Origin: Wuchereria bancrofti | Lineage: Eukaryota; Nematoda; Chromadorea; Rhabditida; Onchocercidae | Direction: 5' to 3' | DNA length: 64,000 bases | NCBI GenBank assembly: GCA_005281725.1 | Contig: SSBO01000007.1 | Coordinates: forward strand, 5,118,031 to 5,182,030 | Part shown: piece after piece, positions 40,453-54,084 of the stretch | Numbering within the stretch: position 1 is the first letter of the stretch | How the letters are laid out: every line of letters begins with the position of its first letter | Notes under the pieces: generated by a model | What the model was told of the DNA's origin: nothing | Databases searched by the model: none | Seen by the model: the letters and a program-made list of their open reading frames with translations, nothing else | Position numbers and translations under genes: made by a program

Positions 40453-41510
40453 ATGCGACCATTATCGGATGAAGAAACAGAAATTGTTTTTAGGAAGTTG
40501 GCGCATTATATTGGTGATAACGTGAGATCACTGGTTGAACGAGGAGATGCCGCCTACTGTTTCAGGTTACACAAGGTGGTGTTTTAAATTATCGAAGCTA
40601 GAATTTCCGGTTGCAAAATAATATTCGAAAAATTTAAAGGATCGGGTATATTATTGCACTGAAACGCTGATGCGGAAAGCAGCTTGTGTGTCGCGAGAAC
40701 CATTACTTAGCTTTGGTACATGTCTTGGCAAGTTCACGAAAACAAAGAAGTTTCGATTGCATATCACTGCGCTTGACTATATAGCACCTTATGCTAAAGT
40801 ACGTTTTAAAAAAAGTTAAAGTGAGGATTATAGATATTCATGAAAACGAGCTGACATGTGTAGATTTTTTTTTTTTTTTTTTGTATTTTATCTTGTTTTT
40901 TTTAAGACTGGACGAACCTTAGCGTAATTTAGGTTTTTCTGTAGAAATGTAATACTTTTTTTAGTGTAAAATTTGGGTGAAACCGAGTGCAGAGCAACAG
41001 TTCTTGTACGGTAATAACGTATTGAAGTCGGGAATGAATCGAATGACAGAGGGTGCCGCATCGCATCAAGGAGTTGTTGTGTATAATATGAACGATTTAC
41101 CACTCGGATTTGGAGTTACAGCTAAGGTACAATGGATTTTTCTTAAATTTCTTTTTCGAAACCGAAGCGAAGTTTCTAGCATTATTTGTTAGCTTTTATT
41201 AAATATGTATTAGCTTGCCATAAATGACTTAAGGAGCTGAAGTAAACGTTTCATAATTCCGGATATGTTATATTAATGTTTTCTCTACTTTGTATCTTAA
41301 TGGGACTTCGATTACAGTTCGTTTGTTAGACTCTTTAAAAGAGAAAGTTAAAATTAGACAGTGAAATAATTCCACTGCTAATAATTTTATTTGAAAAGGA
41401 TGTTTATTTAGGGTACTGCGGAATGCAGACGCGCTGATCTAACATCTATTGTTGTATTACATCAGGCGGATCTTGGAGAGTATATTCGTAATGAGGCTAT
41501 GTTAACTTAA
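40453..41510 (+). CDS. NIP7: NIP7, 60S ribosome biogenesis factor with PUA domain
   Basis: NIP7 binds pre-60S and pre-rRNA in the nucleolus and is needed for 27S pre-rRNA processing. Four exons, all in phase 0, join to 180 aa, exactly the human length: 40453-40575, 40640-40798, 40965-41126, 41412-41510. The protein begins [20 protein letters not shown]. The N-terminal domain has CFRLHKDRVYY and [18 protein letters not shown], followed by [11 protein letters not shown]. The PUA domain has [36 protein letters not shown], and [14 protein letters not shown]. All are diagnostic. It lies 0.5 kb downstream of CDC6 on the same strand with an acceptor at its ATG, so an operon is likely. Its stop is only 158 bp from the stop of MUS81 on the other strand. 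Confidence 0.97.
40865..40882. repeat. Homopolymer T(18)
   Basis: A run of 18 T lies in the second NIP7 intron. Confidence 0.8.
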
Positions 41511-41668
41511 TATGTTTCCACTGTAATAATGTCTGTCTTTTTATTTTGGAAAAATTGAAAGGAAAACTCGTTTATAAAGATGCTTGCTATAAAATTATGA
41601 AATACAAAGACATGGGGTTTAGGCAAGTTTGAAGTGACACATTTAATTGGATTCGACCTGTTCAAAAA

Positions 41669-44126
41669 TCAAACTTCGGAATAAAATTTTGCTATATGTG
41701 CGCTGACACTTTTGGTTATACCCAAAAAATTTTCGGACAGAGCTGTTGCTCGTTGATTCTTTGGGAGTGAAGAGTAAAAAACTGTGAGTGCTGCAAAAGA
41801 TGGAAACCGATCAACGATATGTGCTGCTTTCTGGATGCTGATCTGTGGGCATACGACAAGTTGTCGCAAGAAGACATCTTTAACGCTACGACGCTGGGTT
41901 TTCTTCGATGTTTTTTGGAATTTTTCAAAGCTCATTCCTGTTAGCTGAAACAGAAAAAACAGAAGGAATTTAGCTTTCCTGAGACGTCTCACTAATCTCT
42001 GCCTTGTATTTGTGCTACCTTTACGGTTTGTGAAGAGGACGCTAACGACACCTAATGAGTAAAACTAACCTCGTGAGAAGTTGCTTTTCTTGTTAATCGT
42101 TTTGCAATTTTAGATAAAACAAGTGAAGTGTGCTCCACACTGCTGGTACGATAAACCAGAAATCTGCAATTCATCCTCAATGAGTATACATACCAGTACA
42201 AAAACAGTCATTTAAAATTATAAGGAAGTACCGATTTTCTATATGAGTAGTAACAAGCGCTTGTTCAAGAGAAGGCACAGAAATCAAGGGTCCTTCCAAG
42301 ATATAAACTATGTTTGGGATACCAATCGATATCAAGCGTTGTTTCTGCTCTTCATACCTGGAATTAAACAAATTGATAGAACGGACGCGGTTTTTCTCAC
42401 AAGACATCTTCATTTTCAGGAAATCATTTAAAGACAACCTTTTTTGTACTATACTAGACCACAGATCGTCAAGTGTCTTACGTTCAACAATGGTGTCAAG
42501 CACCATCTCTGTACCATCACACATACGCATTACCCACAAGTAATCACCAATAGATAACGAACGCATCTCGTAAAAAATCCCCTAAAATTGGATGATTTTT
42601 CTGGTACATTCCCGGCTCAATTTATACAATTACAGGAATTTTATATTAAAATTTATTCACTGAATGCCTTGTGGTAGACCCATAACTAAATTTTTGTTTC
42701 AGTGAAAATTTTTGAGCTGAAGAAATGGATAGTAATGGTGGTCCAAAAAGATATTTACGAAATTCATTTACATTAACGTTGGAAATTCATGTACCAAATC
42801 TTCACAAACAACTCTCAGTCGGAGCTTACTACTGACCTTTTTCTGGAACAAACTGCACATTTGCTGAAATTTTCTCGTATTGGCACTTTCTCGATTGTCA
42901 ATAATCAATATTATCTGAAAGAAATCAAACTGTAGTCAATGAATACTGCATAATTCTACATGATTTTAAAGACAGTCCACTTATCATCCTCACATTAATT
43001 GGATTGGAAATTAAGATCATACTTGAGCATTACTAAATGCAGAAGGATGGTAGATAATGCTATCAGCATATTCCTGTGATACTGTACAAACATGTTCCAT
43101 TTTATCATCATCGGCAACAGAACCAATTAGTGCAACGTCGTCAGTTACGTAGTCTACCATCTTAACATTCAGTGCGCCAGGTCTTCGAATAACTTGTACT
43201 TCTCCACAATACGATTCATTTATGGTCACTGATGAACTGCTAGTACCTTCATTTTCCAGTGCTACTTTCTTCGATGACTGTAATGGCTGAACTGTTCTCA
43301 TAATACGTTTACGTATGTGATTACCATTCTGCTTCACATTCGTAATATCCACGCGTTGAAGCAAGTGTTCCACATTCTTTGATTTGAGAAGACCAACACT
43401 GTCGGCGGACAATGCTTCCATAGTTTGAGGTGGTCTAGATTTCTTTTCCAAAAAACTTGAACGGTTTAGAAATTGTAAGAATTCCCCCTTCTTCATCTGA
43501 TTAATCTGCTTCAAACTTGGTGTAGTCAAATTTTGTGAGCAAAATACATCCCACGATTCTTCAAGCTTTCGAGCTATTTGGTCACCAATACCTAGAATAA
43601 TAGAACATCAAAACCACTAATGAACCCATTTGAATAATCATTAATTTACGAGTGAAGGTTAGTGGCAAAAACACGATCTGTAACAGCAACGTCTACTTTG
43701 TGCATCAACACGCCAGTGAGTATCAAAGAATTGGTCGACTTTTAACCACAGTTTCATGTTCCCTGTTTTTGAAAAGGCTTATTTTCTATGAATCGATCTT
43801 ATTTTCTATGGCTTCATCGATCAAAGAGATGTATTATTATTGCAGTTGTGCGACTGCTTCTATTGATGCCTATCTTCTTCGACCTGTAACCGACAACAGT
43901 AATCAAAAAAGAACATGATATCACAACGAGGAAAAAGTAGATTACCTCGGATATTTTTGAGATCTGTAAACGTAGCAATTTCTAAAGGATATGCTTTCAA
44001 ACTGATCAATGCTCGGCATAAGACAGAACGAAAATTACGGTCATCCACACTCTCTTTCCAGTCCAATAATACTCCTATGTAAAATCTGTTTCGTGGAAAA
44101 ATACGACGTATTTTCACCCGATTCAT
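41669..44126 (-). CDS. MUS81: MUS81 structure-specific endonuclease subunit
   Basis: MUS81 with EME1 cuts stalled forks and recombination intermediates. Seven exons join in phase to 488 aa: 44126-43946, 43591-43023, 42914-42837, 42581-42439, 42357-42232, 42163-42070, 41944-41669. The N-terminal HhH domain is recognisable (SVLCRALISLKAYPLEI, then GIGDQIARKLEESW). The ERCC4-type nuclease has LIIDNRES (Asp256), LSIGDYLWV and the VERKTLDDL catalytic motif (about 308-316), then EEQKQRLISIGI and IVYILEG. The C-terminal HhH pair contains VKDVFLRQL and QKAAHIVDRF. The 160-aa stretch between the two parts is low in hydrophobics, and I cannot see the winged helix found in human MUS81 (551 aa). Intron 42438-42358 (81 bases) has no in-frame stop. 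A TTTCAG acceptor lies about 27 bases before the ATG. Confidence 0.92.
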
Positions 44127-45518
44127 AGATGCTTCGTCACTATATATAAGTGCCTGAAATCCATACAGATGCAACACCCAATAATACGCAAAAACTCTCT
44201 TAGCACTGAAACATTTTAATATTATTCAACAAAATAAGCCTTTTTTTCAGCAAGAGTCAATATATATGTTGTAGTACACAAAGAAACCCTTGGATTTGAA
44301 ATTGGTGGACGTTTCGAACAAGCATAAGTTGAAGGAACTCATTGTTCACAGCGTTTGTCATGATTTCTTTGGCAGAACAAGAAGTGAGATTATCATTACT
44401 ATTGATTTCCGCAAAAGTAAATTAAAGAAACTGAGAACTACTGGTAGGTAAAACCCCGACAAAAATTTGTCTTTCCATGCAAATGAACCGAAAAAAAAAA
44501 AATCAACATTTTATTTAACAGAATCCAACAATGAAGAAAAATGCAAGATCACTGTATTACCTCGTCACTGTACAAGAAATGGAGAACAACAGACGTAAAC
44601 GAATGAAACAATGACAAGCAGCACTGAAAATTCGAACACTTCACCTAATGTTGCGTTTATTATTGTGTGCGCATATGGGAATTTAACTTGAACAAAGTGA
44701 AAAAATACATAAACTCGAATAAATTTTCTAAATGAAATGGAAATGAAGCAATCTCGAAATTCTTCGCTATATTTGTTATTTTCAATCTGCTTTCCCTCTT
44801 TTTTGCTACGTCCCCCCAACAAATATTTTATAGAAATGTTACATGCTGTATTAACCTGATTTGAATACAAGTGCAGAAAGCCTTTGGCAGTTTAGCCCAA
44901 TGTGCAAATGTATTCTTGTAACAACAATAAGCATCAAATGAGAAATTGAATTATGGTAATAATGCGTTGAAACAGTTTTTTGAAAATTGTGAGAGTATAC
45001 TATCGGTCTTTATAAAAAACACCAAGACAAATTTTAAATATGAGGGAAAGAGAAAAAAATTTGAAGATTGTCAGGCAGTTTGGATGAAAAAATGCTAGAA
45101 AACAGCACAAAATGAAAATGAATGAAAAACGAAACAGGAAATGGTTCAAAAATAAACAATGAACCGATTGATAGAGGTATAATTGACTGACCACACCGGG
45201 TTTTACATCGCCAACATACATACATACATACATACACATCCAGAACGGCAAAATATTTGCATGTAAATAGCAATGTTAAAAACGGATCCAACGGCTAATG
45301 AACAAAAATAGAACTACTGCTGAATCTGTTTCAATCATCTGGAAGTTATGAAATGCCATCGAAAAAAATGAATTCCAAGAAGTCAGTGAAGATTACACTT
45401 TCTTCAGGAACTTATGAAGTGGACGTAAAAGATGGCACAGTGACTCTTGCATAAACAAATTTATACTCATGCTTTAATATAATTCAACGATCAATTCTAC
45501 ATAACAAACCTCAACTTA
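44127..45518. other. Intergenic region, MUS81 5' / SETD2 3'
   Basis: A 1.4 kb AT-rich gap between two minus-strand genes. It holds the trans-splice acceptor of MUS81 and the SETD2 3' UTR. A (CATA)n tract lies near 45217-45237. Frames here are short and low in coding character. Confidence 0.5.
45217..45237. repeat. (CATA)n repeat
   Basis: Five CATA units in the gap between SETD2 and MUS81. Confidence 0.8.
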
Positions 45519-48500
45519 TCAGTAGGAATTGTGGACTTTATTTTTTCGCGAGTACTGGCCATCTCCAAGCCGCGCCAAATATTCAGCTACAAACTTCCGC
45601 GCCTTATCTCGCACTGATTCTGTGACTTTAAGCTCCGTTTCACCGACCCGTTTCAATTCTTTCTCCAATATCGTGTGTGTCAGCTGCAAAATCAAAACAG
45701 TTTGAAAACATTAATGTCATCATTTTTCATGAACTAGTTAGTATTGGTGGGAAATTATTCAGCACGTCATATGATTTGCTTGCAGCAAGCATTTCGCAGA
45801 AGAAAAAGGATAAAGTTAATTCATGCTTCTACAAAATTAACAAAACACTGCTGAAGTAACAACAGAGCGGGCGGCCATTCGTTACTAAAAAAAGTGATCA
45901 GGCTATCCTGAAGTAACAGGACAAAAACAGATAAGAATTTTAAGTAGCTATCAATCAATGATGCTGCATTCTCTTCAATATGTGAACATTTCTTTACAAA
46001 TGATAGTATTTTTTCCATCGTGCATAAAAGTTAACAGTTCTTTCGATAAACGATACACAGCAAGACTATAAAACACGTACATCTAAGATAAGTTTGGACA
46101 GAAGATTTAATTCTAAAACCTTTATCTAAAAATCTAAAAGAGCCTTACTTTCCGCAAGACATATTTATAATCATCAGCAGATGCAAACTTCAGCTTTCGA
46201 ATTGGTTCCAACATGCCACCAACATATTTCACTATCTCAACTTTGAATGTTGCACGCGTATCAATAGTTGTGGTGTCAGCTGAGGCATTTCCACCTTCAG
46301 ATTCATCGGGCAAAGTCCAGACGGATTCCCTAAAAACATTATATATATAAAGATATAATCCAGTTTTAAGGAATTAGAGAGCTCCGATCTCTGCATGTAC
46401 TATATCTCATAGCTGTATTCATTGCTAGTAAGCATTAAACTTGTAGTGTACAGTACAGAAAAATGAAAAACAAGAGTATTTAAATATCTGTCGACTATGC
46501 TAATGAATTTCAAAGTCGCTCTTTACAAGCAGAGATTTGTAAAGAATGAAAACATTTCTAGACATGGTAAAAAAAGTACAGCTATAAATGTGAGCACGAT
46601 ATAATAAAGTAATAGTTAACACTAATGCCTACTGCACCTGGTTTCTTTATTGTAATAATAAACTGCTCCCTCCTCCGTTGTGGCCTGTATCCACAACGAC
46701 TGTTTAGTTTGTGAAGGTGGAGGAGGTGGCGGCACATCACTCATGTCATTTGATTCTTGTACAATCGTCCTTTGCGCCTCCTGCAAACGTTTCCTGATTT
46801 CTGCTCGTTTTGCCTTGAGCGTTATCAAATGCTGAAACAGTTTTATTATCTGACAGTTTGGATCTGCACATACTAAAAGTTTACCTCAGTCGGAGAAAAA
46901 CAGGAGCATCAGCATAATTTAAAAAAAAGAAACTAACTTTCTCAAGCAATTCAATATCTTCGTCTGTCGGGTTTTCTACATCGATTGGACCAATTACAAG
47001 CATATTTGGTCTTTCTTCTGGAGTTTTGGGTCGTTTAGGTGGTGGCGGAGAAGGCGCTTCTAAGATATTTGTTATTTCTGTGGCATTCTGCAAGGAATGA
47101 ATGATTATACAAAATCAAAAGAGTTGAAAAGGAAAAGTACTTCAGTAAATTAAAAAAAACATGCACTTGTCATCAAACAGACTGCAATTATCTTTCAGAG
47201 GTCAATACGAATCACCTGCGGAGTTAGTGGACATGGTAATAATCCCATCATAGGATACTGTTGCTGTTGATAATAGTTAATAAACTGTTGGTAGGCAGCG
47301 GAGGATGGATCATATTTTGCATATACGGTGTTCCAGTCGAAAAATTCCGGAAATGAATGCTCACTGTATGTGAAATTTACTGAATCTGGTAAACCAGCAG
47401 CAAATAATGCTTCCGGAAGAAGCTTTGGCGGTGGAGGAGCGTAGAAATCACAATCTGCAGCATACAATTCATACATTGAACTCGGATTTCTTTCGCCAAC
47501 GATATCAAACCGTGAACGACGTTTCTTTGGTTTGTTTTCTCCTTCATCATCTTCATTAATGCGCAGTGAATCAGTTACAGTTATCGGTGATTGCTTGAAA
47601 TCTTCATTTTCGAGATGCGTCAAATCTTTGACGAAAATTGGCAAATCAGCTAAAATATATTAAACCTCACTCACTATGCTGAAAAAACCCTGTGTTAGAA
47701 CTAACTTGCCTAAATCAAATGAGAATCATGTGAAAAAAAAGAAGTAAAATATGAAATGTATGAACACATCATGTCCTATGATTCAGAAAAGATTACTTTT
47801 GGGGAGGCGACGTCGGTCGAAGCACCGCTTTTTGGGGGGTGGTCCAAATCCACTTAATCTCCACAGTGTACTGCCATCATCCTTCTTGTCTACTATAACC
47901 CGTTTGTTCCTTTCATCTTCATCAGTCTTCTAAATTGAAAGCGAAATATATGCGACTTTATAGTATACGCAAAAACACAATACATTTTAAAACTTAGTCA
48001 AAGTAAAAACAACAAACTTAAAAAATGGAAAAGACAAAAACTTACCCGCACATAACGACTAATATCATGTTGAGTTGGAACAGGGTCAGTGCGTTCCCGA
48101 CGTGGGATTCGATATTCCTCACGCAAATTTCTCCACTTAAATTCATATATAAAAAATAACAATTTGAAGATAAAGTTGAGAAAGAGGACGGATACACATA
48201 TTTGATACACATGAATATATTTGATAAAATCAACCTTTTCCATCAATTTCGCAGCTTTTGTAACCATTTCGTAGTGTAAACGTTCTATTACAGGATCTGG
48301 ATCTTTTGAAAGCGTTAAAGTTGGATGCTTGGAAGTTGAAGGTATATCACAACACACTGCATCTTCTAATTTCCTTACGATATCTTCCACAACTTCATCT
48401 ACTGGACCTCTCTATAAAATAAGTGGAATTGAGTGAAAAAAAAAAATCAGAGAAGAAAAATCAGCAATGGAAAACCCACTCTACTAGTAATTTTTTCCAC

Positions 48501-51500
48501 AGTTGAAGCTAAATGACTATCGATCAATTGATTCTTATTCACAATAGGCATAACGTTCAACAGATCAAGTGATTTGATTTGCAACTGAAGAACAGACTGC
48601 TCATCATCAATCGGGTAATCGGTAGCTAAGAAAACGTATAAAAGCCTCAGACCTGCAAGTATCAAGCTTTTAGAGTGTTTTGTAGATCCAAATAATGAGT
48701 AAAAACATCACATAACAAAATCTTATAAACGCAACTTAATGTTTAAAAAAAAAGTTTAATTCAAAAAATCTAATTGAAGAAAAAGTTTAAAAAAAAATAC
48801 GGTCAACAAAACGAACCACTTTCTTGAATGAATAGCCGTAGTACATCAGGATGTGCAAATCGGATACACTGTATTAGGGAGGAACGTTGTGGTGCTTGTT
48901 CTACTTGTACCATTAATCTAACGAGATCGCGAACTTGAGTACGGTTTCGAGGGGGTCCTCGTGACAAAGCGTTCACTATTGCCTAAGCATATGCTACTAC
49001 ATAACCAAAATAAATTTGTTGAAAAAAGAGATATATGATACAAAACATGCTAAAAAACACCTTATTGCAACGCTGAGCTGACGGTTGTCTCTTTCGCTTT
49101 TTCGCAATGCGCAAACTTTTTTCCTTTTTTTCAGATTTTAATTTACGCTTCGTCAACAAAACTTCATTATCTGTTCCACTTTCTTCAACTTCGGCTTCAT
49201 CACTGATTTTGTCTTCTTCTTCGCTTTCACTATCATCACCTATTCGGCCTCGACAATTTGCAGCACCACAGAAGCATCGTTGTGCTTTTCGCCTAGATTT
49301 AGTCAATTTTGAAATAATGATCCACATTATCACTACAGTTATCTGGCAAACTATAAAATATTTTAATTCCAAATTCCGTTAGTGTATGGAGTACCCATTA
49401 GATTATTTACCCGCATACAATTCATTTCATTACAGTTAAAACAACTTTCTAGGATAGTAGCAGAAGCGTGAAACTGAGATCTAGCATTCTAACACAACTT
49501 GCAATAGTCTTCATAAAAAGACTCCATACACCAACGGAATTAGACACGAAATAAAAAATTACCCGTAACGCTCAAGTTGATAGTCGAAAACGATTTCCTC
49601 TCCCAACGCAATTGGCTTGATCACGAAGAAACCAACTCTCAACTGGCGGTTAACTGTCCACTGCAATCATTTTTTAAAAAAATAAATTTCCATAACTATT
49701 ACTCATCAAAGCACATTTATAAATATTAATACTACCAGTTTAACATATTCGTCTAATCAGATTAGTCCGAAATGTAGAAATAAATTAGAAAAAAACTGTA
49801 GCTGTAGCTTATTAGGGAACCTTAACACTGTGATTATCAAAATAGGTTTGCCGTAAAAGTCTTATTTTTTCTTCATGAAGAAATGAAGATATGAATAACA
49901 AGTAGAAAAAAAGTTTTGGTGATATCAAACCAACACATAAGAAACAACATACGAGAATTATTAAAATCAAATTGGTGAAACTATGATATAAAGCTAACGG
50001 CCAAGTTAATATTATGTTGAAAGATGAAATGGATTTGCAGGAAAAACATTATGTTGAAAGGTGAAATGAACTTCCAGGATAAAAGAAAGCGGCGAACTTA
50101 CAAAAAACTCTAATAATGAAACTAACTGAACCCTCTATGTTTAAGCTAGAACTTATTTCAAAAGTCATCTTGATAAATTACAGTTGTCTCGGTACTCTTG
50201 TGCATTTCAGCATACTATTTCGATCGCCTTTTCGCAAAATCCATATCAAGCGCATCTCAGGAAAACTCACCAACTTTGGCATTGCACTTCGGTATTCGAC
50301 AACTGTAATTTAAAAAGACAATGCGAAATTTTCTAATACTACTAAAACTTCTCTAAACAGGTATTTCAGAGAAAAAAAAAAGACGTTTAAGTTGGGATTA
50401 ACAAATTTTATAATCTCTTTGAGATCAGCAGTTCTTTTAAGATAAATGAAAGAGAAGTGGGAGCTAAAAAACTCAAACTGAATGGGTCGCAATTACCAAT
50501 AAACCACCACAGAAAACAACACATACCTTCTGACTTTCACAATTGGGATCACAAGAATGATTTATGAATCGTGAAACATTTCCTTTCGCAGTTGCATCTA
50601 TCACAGCACCATTCTTTAGCGCCATAAGATAGTGATGTACATGTTTTGGGTCTTTACCATACCTAGAAACCCAAAAATTTTTTCTCTAACTCCGGGAGTA
50701 CTATGTCTCCTTTTTTTCCCCAATGATTGTAAGTCGAAAACAAATAACCTTCTTCCACGACGTATCATTTCCTCAGCATCAATAACCTCACCAACGTATT
50801 CAATGATGAAACGTCCACTGAAAATTTCCAAAACTAAGAAGGTCTAACAAAAACAAAATAAATACAACCGTCCTACCTGGAAAACTCTAACCAGAAAGAG
50901 CTTATATTTTGCAAAATGTAAAACAGGAAACCTAACAAGAAATAAATCTTCAGCACTGCAGATATGACAAAAACAATGCTCATTAAAACAATTTGTTAAA
51001 AACATACGGCTCAAGCGGTTCCGCAGCTCTCAATCCCCAACCTTTTATACCTGCATTGAATACTTCCACTTTCGCATATTGTTTCTGGAAATATCAGACA
51101 TGAGAAATTTCATCTTACTTTAAATTTTCATCCTGGACCAGAAAGTTTAACTACCGAAGAATATGGTACAATATATATCTAACATTATGAAACCGCCTAT
51201 TGGCGCATCCCGCTCCACTTGGACACCGTGATCCACATTCGGTATAGAGTTCTCGATTAATGCAACCGGAACTGCAACCACGACCTTCTGCTATTTCAGC
51301 CGATGTCGGTTCACAAAAACAACGCACAACCTATAGTAAATGAATGGGTGCTTTTCTTGCAACTAACTTTTTACAAAATAGAAAAAACACAGTCTAACTT
51401 CAAGTACTGAATTAATGCATGAACAGAATATTGGATGTGTCCTATTTGAGTAAGTTTGGAAGCAACTCTGACAGAAACTGAAGAAAATCCTACCTACCTT

Positions 51501-54084
51501 CGCCTCTTTAATTAAACTTTCATCACACAATATAATATTTTCATCCAAATGTTCATACTGTACAGGTTCATTGGCTGACTTTAGCATCATAGGGGAAATT
51601 TCTAGCGTTGATACATCAAGTTCTCCTTCATCCTCATTAAGATCTAACGCAGGCTCCGACAACAAAGGCTCATTATTTGCCGAGCCAGTTGAATCAGCAG
51701 GTACATTTACAGTATCAGCGGTTTCAGATATCCGTTTTCGTCCTTCAGCAGTTCGCAAAATGGCAAGATCTGACGAAGGAAGTGTTTTGGGGGTAGAATT
51801 GAAGGAATACATGGAAACTGATGTTGCTGATGAAACAGAGGATACTGAAGATTCTTGTTCACCTTCTCCATTTGTTTCAATTTTAGAAACATTCATCATC
51901 CATTGTTGTTGAAGAAAAGATAACGATTCTGATGGTAATTTCGTTTCTTTTAAGTGAGGTTCCTGTGGAAAATGCTTCGAAAACCACGATGTGACTGTTT
52001 TTTGTACGCTGGTTTCTGCAGTTCTCTTAGTTTCATTATCCAACAGAGTTCTCGAATCCATCTTCAAATTGTGATTGTAATGAAGCTTTGAAGAGGACAA
52101 TACAATTTCTGAAACATTATCGCAGCTCGATTCCAAATCTTTATTTGACGTTGATTGCTCTTCACTTGCTTTCTGCAGTGTCGTTATTTGTACACATTGA
52201 TTTTCCAAAATCTTCATTTCATGCATTGCATAATCTGATTGGTCCTGTTCACATAACAAAGTAGTGTTACCTTGTGATTGAATACTTGACTTCGGCTTTG
52301 ATGAGCACGGTGAAAGGGTTGCTCCTTCAACATCTGCGGAATGTTGAAGTAAAGATTTGGTGTGTAACGAACTTTCGCCTCTATAAGAATCTGAACGTTC
52401 AGCAACAGTTCTTGAATCCAATGAAGTTTCTACACATCTCTGTGATCTTGACTCTTCTTCAGGACATAATTTCGGTAATTCACGTGTCTCAACCTCCGGT
52501 TCCCAAATTTTCACATCTCCAGTAGGAAGTTCTTTTGGTGTTTTCGTGAATTTCCATTTAATTATTACTTTCCCCTTGTCCAGTGTTGCTTCGGAAGCAA
52601 GCTTATCATTTGTAATGCGAGGTAGAAGTGCACAACTAACATTACCACACAGTTCAGATGGCTCAGGCGGTAAAGCTATATCACAAGGATCGTATGGAAG
52701 CGCTATTTTGTCCAGCGACAAATCAACACAGCTATCTTGGTGATATCCATGTTCCGCTGCAATGGATATCTCACTACTCTCAGTACATTTCTCCATCTTC
52801 GTACTGAGAGTCTTCAACGCAATCGTCTCATTTGTTAACATCTCTTTCCTTTCATTTTCATCAGTGGTTTTACTATATCCATTACACGCCTCATCCAAAC
52901 TAGTAGTACATTTGTTCATAACGATGTCACTTGTATTTGGTGCCAAAGCATCATTTAATTGTATACAGAAAGGTGCTCCGACATCCCATCTCGAAGGCCT
53001 CTTCACTTCCAAACTCGCGACATTTCCCTGAGTGTGCATATTGATTCCAATCGCTTCCGGCTCTTCATTCTCCACATCTCTTTGCGTGAGAAAATTTGAG
53101 GGTTTTTCCATCTCAGAAATAATTTCATATTCGTCCTTTTCATCGACATCCATATCGACCTAGAAAGAGATTTGAAATAAGAATTTATAAAAAACTTAAC
53201 AAAAAATCTCAGTATGACAGAGCAACTAACTGATTATTCCTTATTTGCGTAGAGTTGCTGCTAAGATACTCTTTGTATTTCGCCGATGTCAAATAAAGTT
53301 TATGTTGAAACCAAAGAGAAATCCTTCATATTTCTACCATCTTAACTACTATTTTATAATAAGGAATCATGTACCAATTACTTCTAACTATCTAATATTT
53401 ATTGCACAATACCGGACAAAATCTGCAAGAAGCGCTACGCTCGCACATTCCTAGTTGACTGGTTACATAGCAAAAGAAAAAAAAAAATTATCATTGACTT
53501 AAATATTAGACATAGATTTCTACTGCAATAAACAAACTACAATCACTCCAATCGTCTCTTTATTTATTATTATTCTAGCAGTATTAAAAACATTTTTCGC
53601 AATGCTTCCATAAAGCATGAGTAATTTAAGATGAAAAGACTTACCACTTGAATTCATCAAATCTCATAATAAAAATCTAACACTTCGTTCAATCTTCAAC
53701 AAGTCTTTTAAAAGAAACTAGCTTCGTGTTTAAACTGCATTACAAACTTTAAAGTGTATATACATCAGTCCACGTAACGATAAAAAACTCCCGAAACACA
53801 AGGTAATCTCATCAATGTAAAATACACAAAATACTTCCAACATAACTGAGCGAACGGCAAACAACTACTCTTACTGATGTTATTTCGCTTCGCAAAAAAA
53901 CAAGTTCCCCCAAGATTTTGCATATAAAATTATGTTCTCCTGTCCTTGTTTGCAACAAATATCAAAATGATCTGTAAAAACCTGTCACTCCAAATAAGTT
54001 GAAATAACTTACTATTTCAGTTGAATCCTTTTTGTCATCCATTTCTTCCACTAGCCAGCGTTGCTTCATTAATTTGATACTCAT
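45519..54084 (-). CDS. met-1: SETD2/MET-1 histone H3K36 methyltransferase
   Basis: SETD2 writes H3K36me3 during RNA polymerase II elongation. Eighteen exons join in phase to 1451 aa: 54084-54013, 53159-51498, 51330-51184, 51084-51008, 50817-50749, 50662-50527, 49660-49563, 49292-49061, 48982-48817, 48652-48480, 48411-48235, 48135-48046, 47929-47797, 47649-47216, 47087-46938, 46831-46638, 46329-46149, 45683-45519. After a disordered N-terminal half come AWS (579-627, Cys-rich), SET ([56 protein letters not shown]) and post-SET ([10 protein letters not shown]). The C-terminal part has a Lys/Glu-rich segment, a helical middle region, a WW domain (about 1318-1344, with [16 protein letters not shown] and P6 before it) and an SRI domain (about 1360-1445), which binds phosphorylated Pol II CTD. 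This order is unique to SETD2/Set2. An acceptor (TGCTCTCCAG) lies nine bases before the ATG. Confidence 0.94.
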
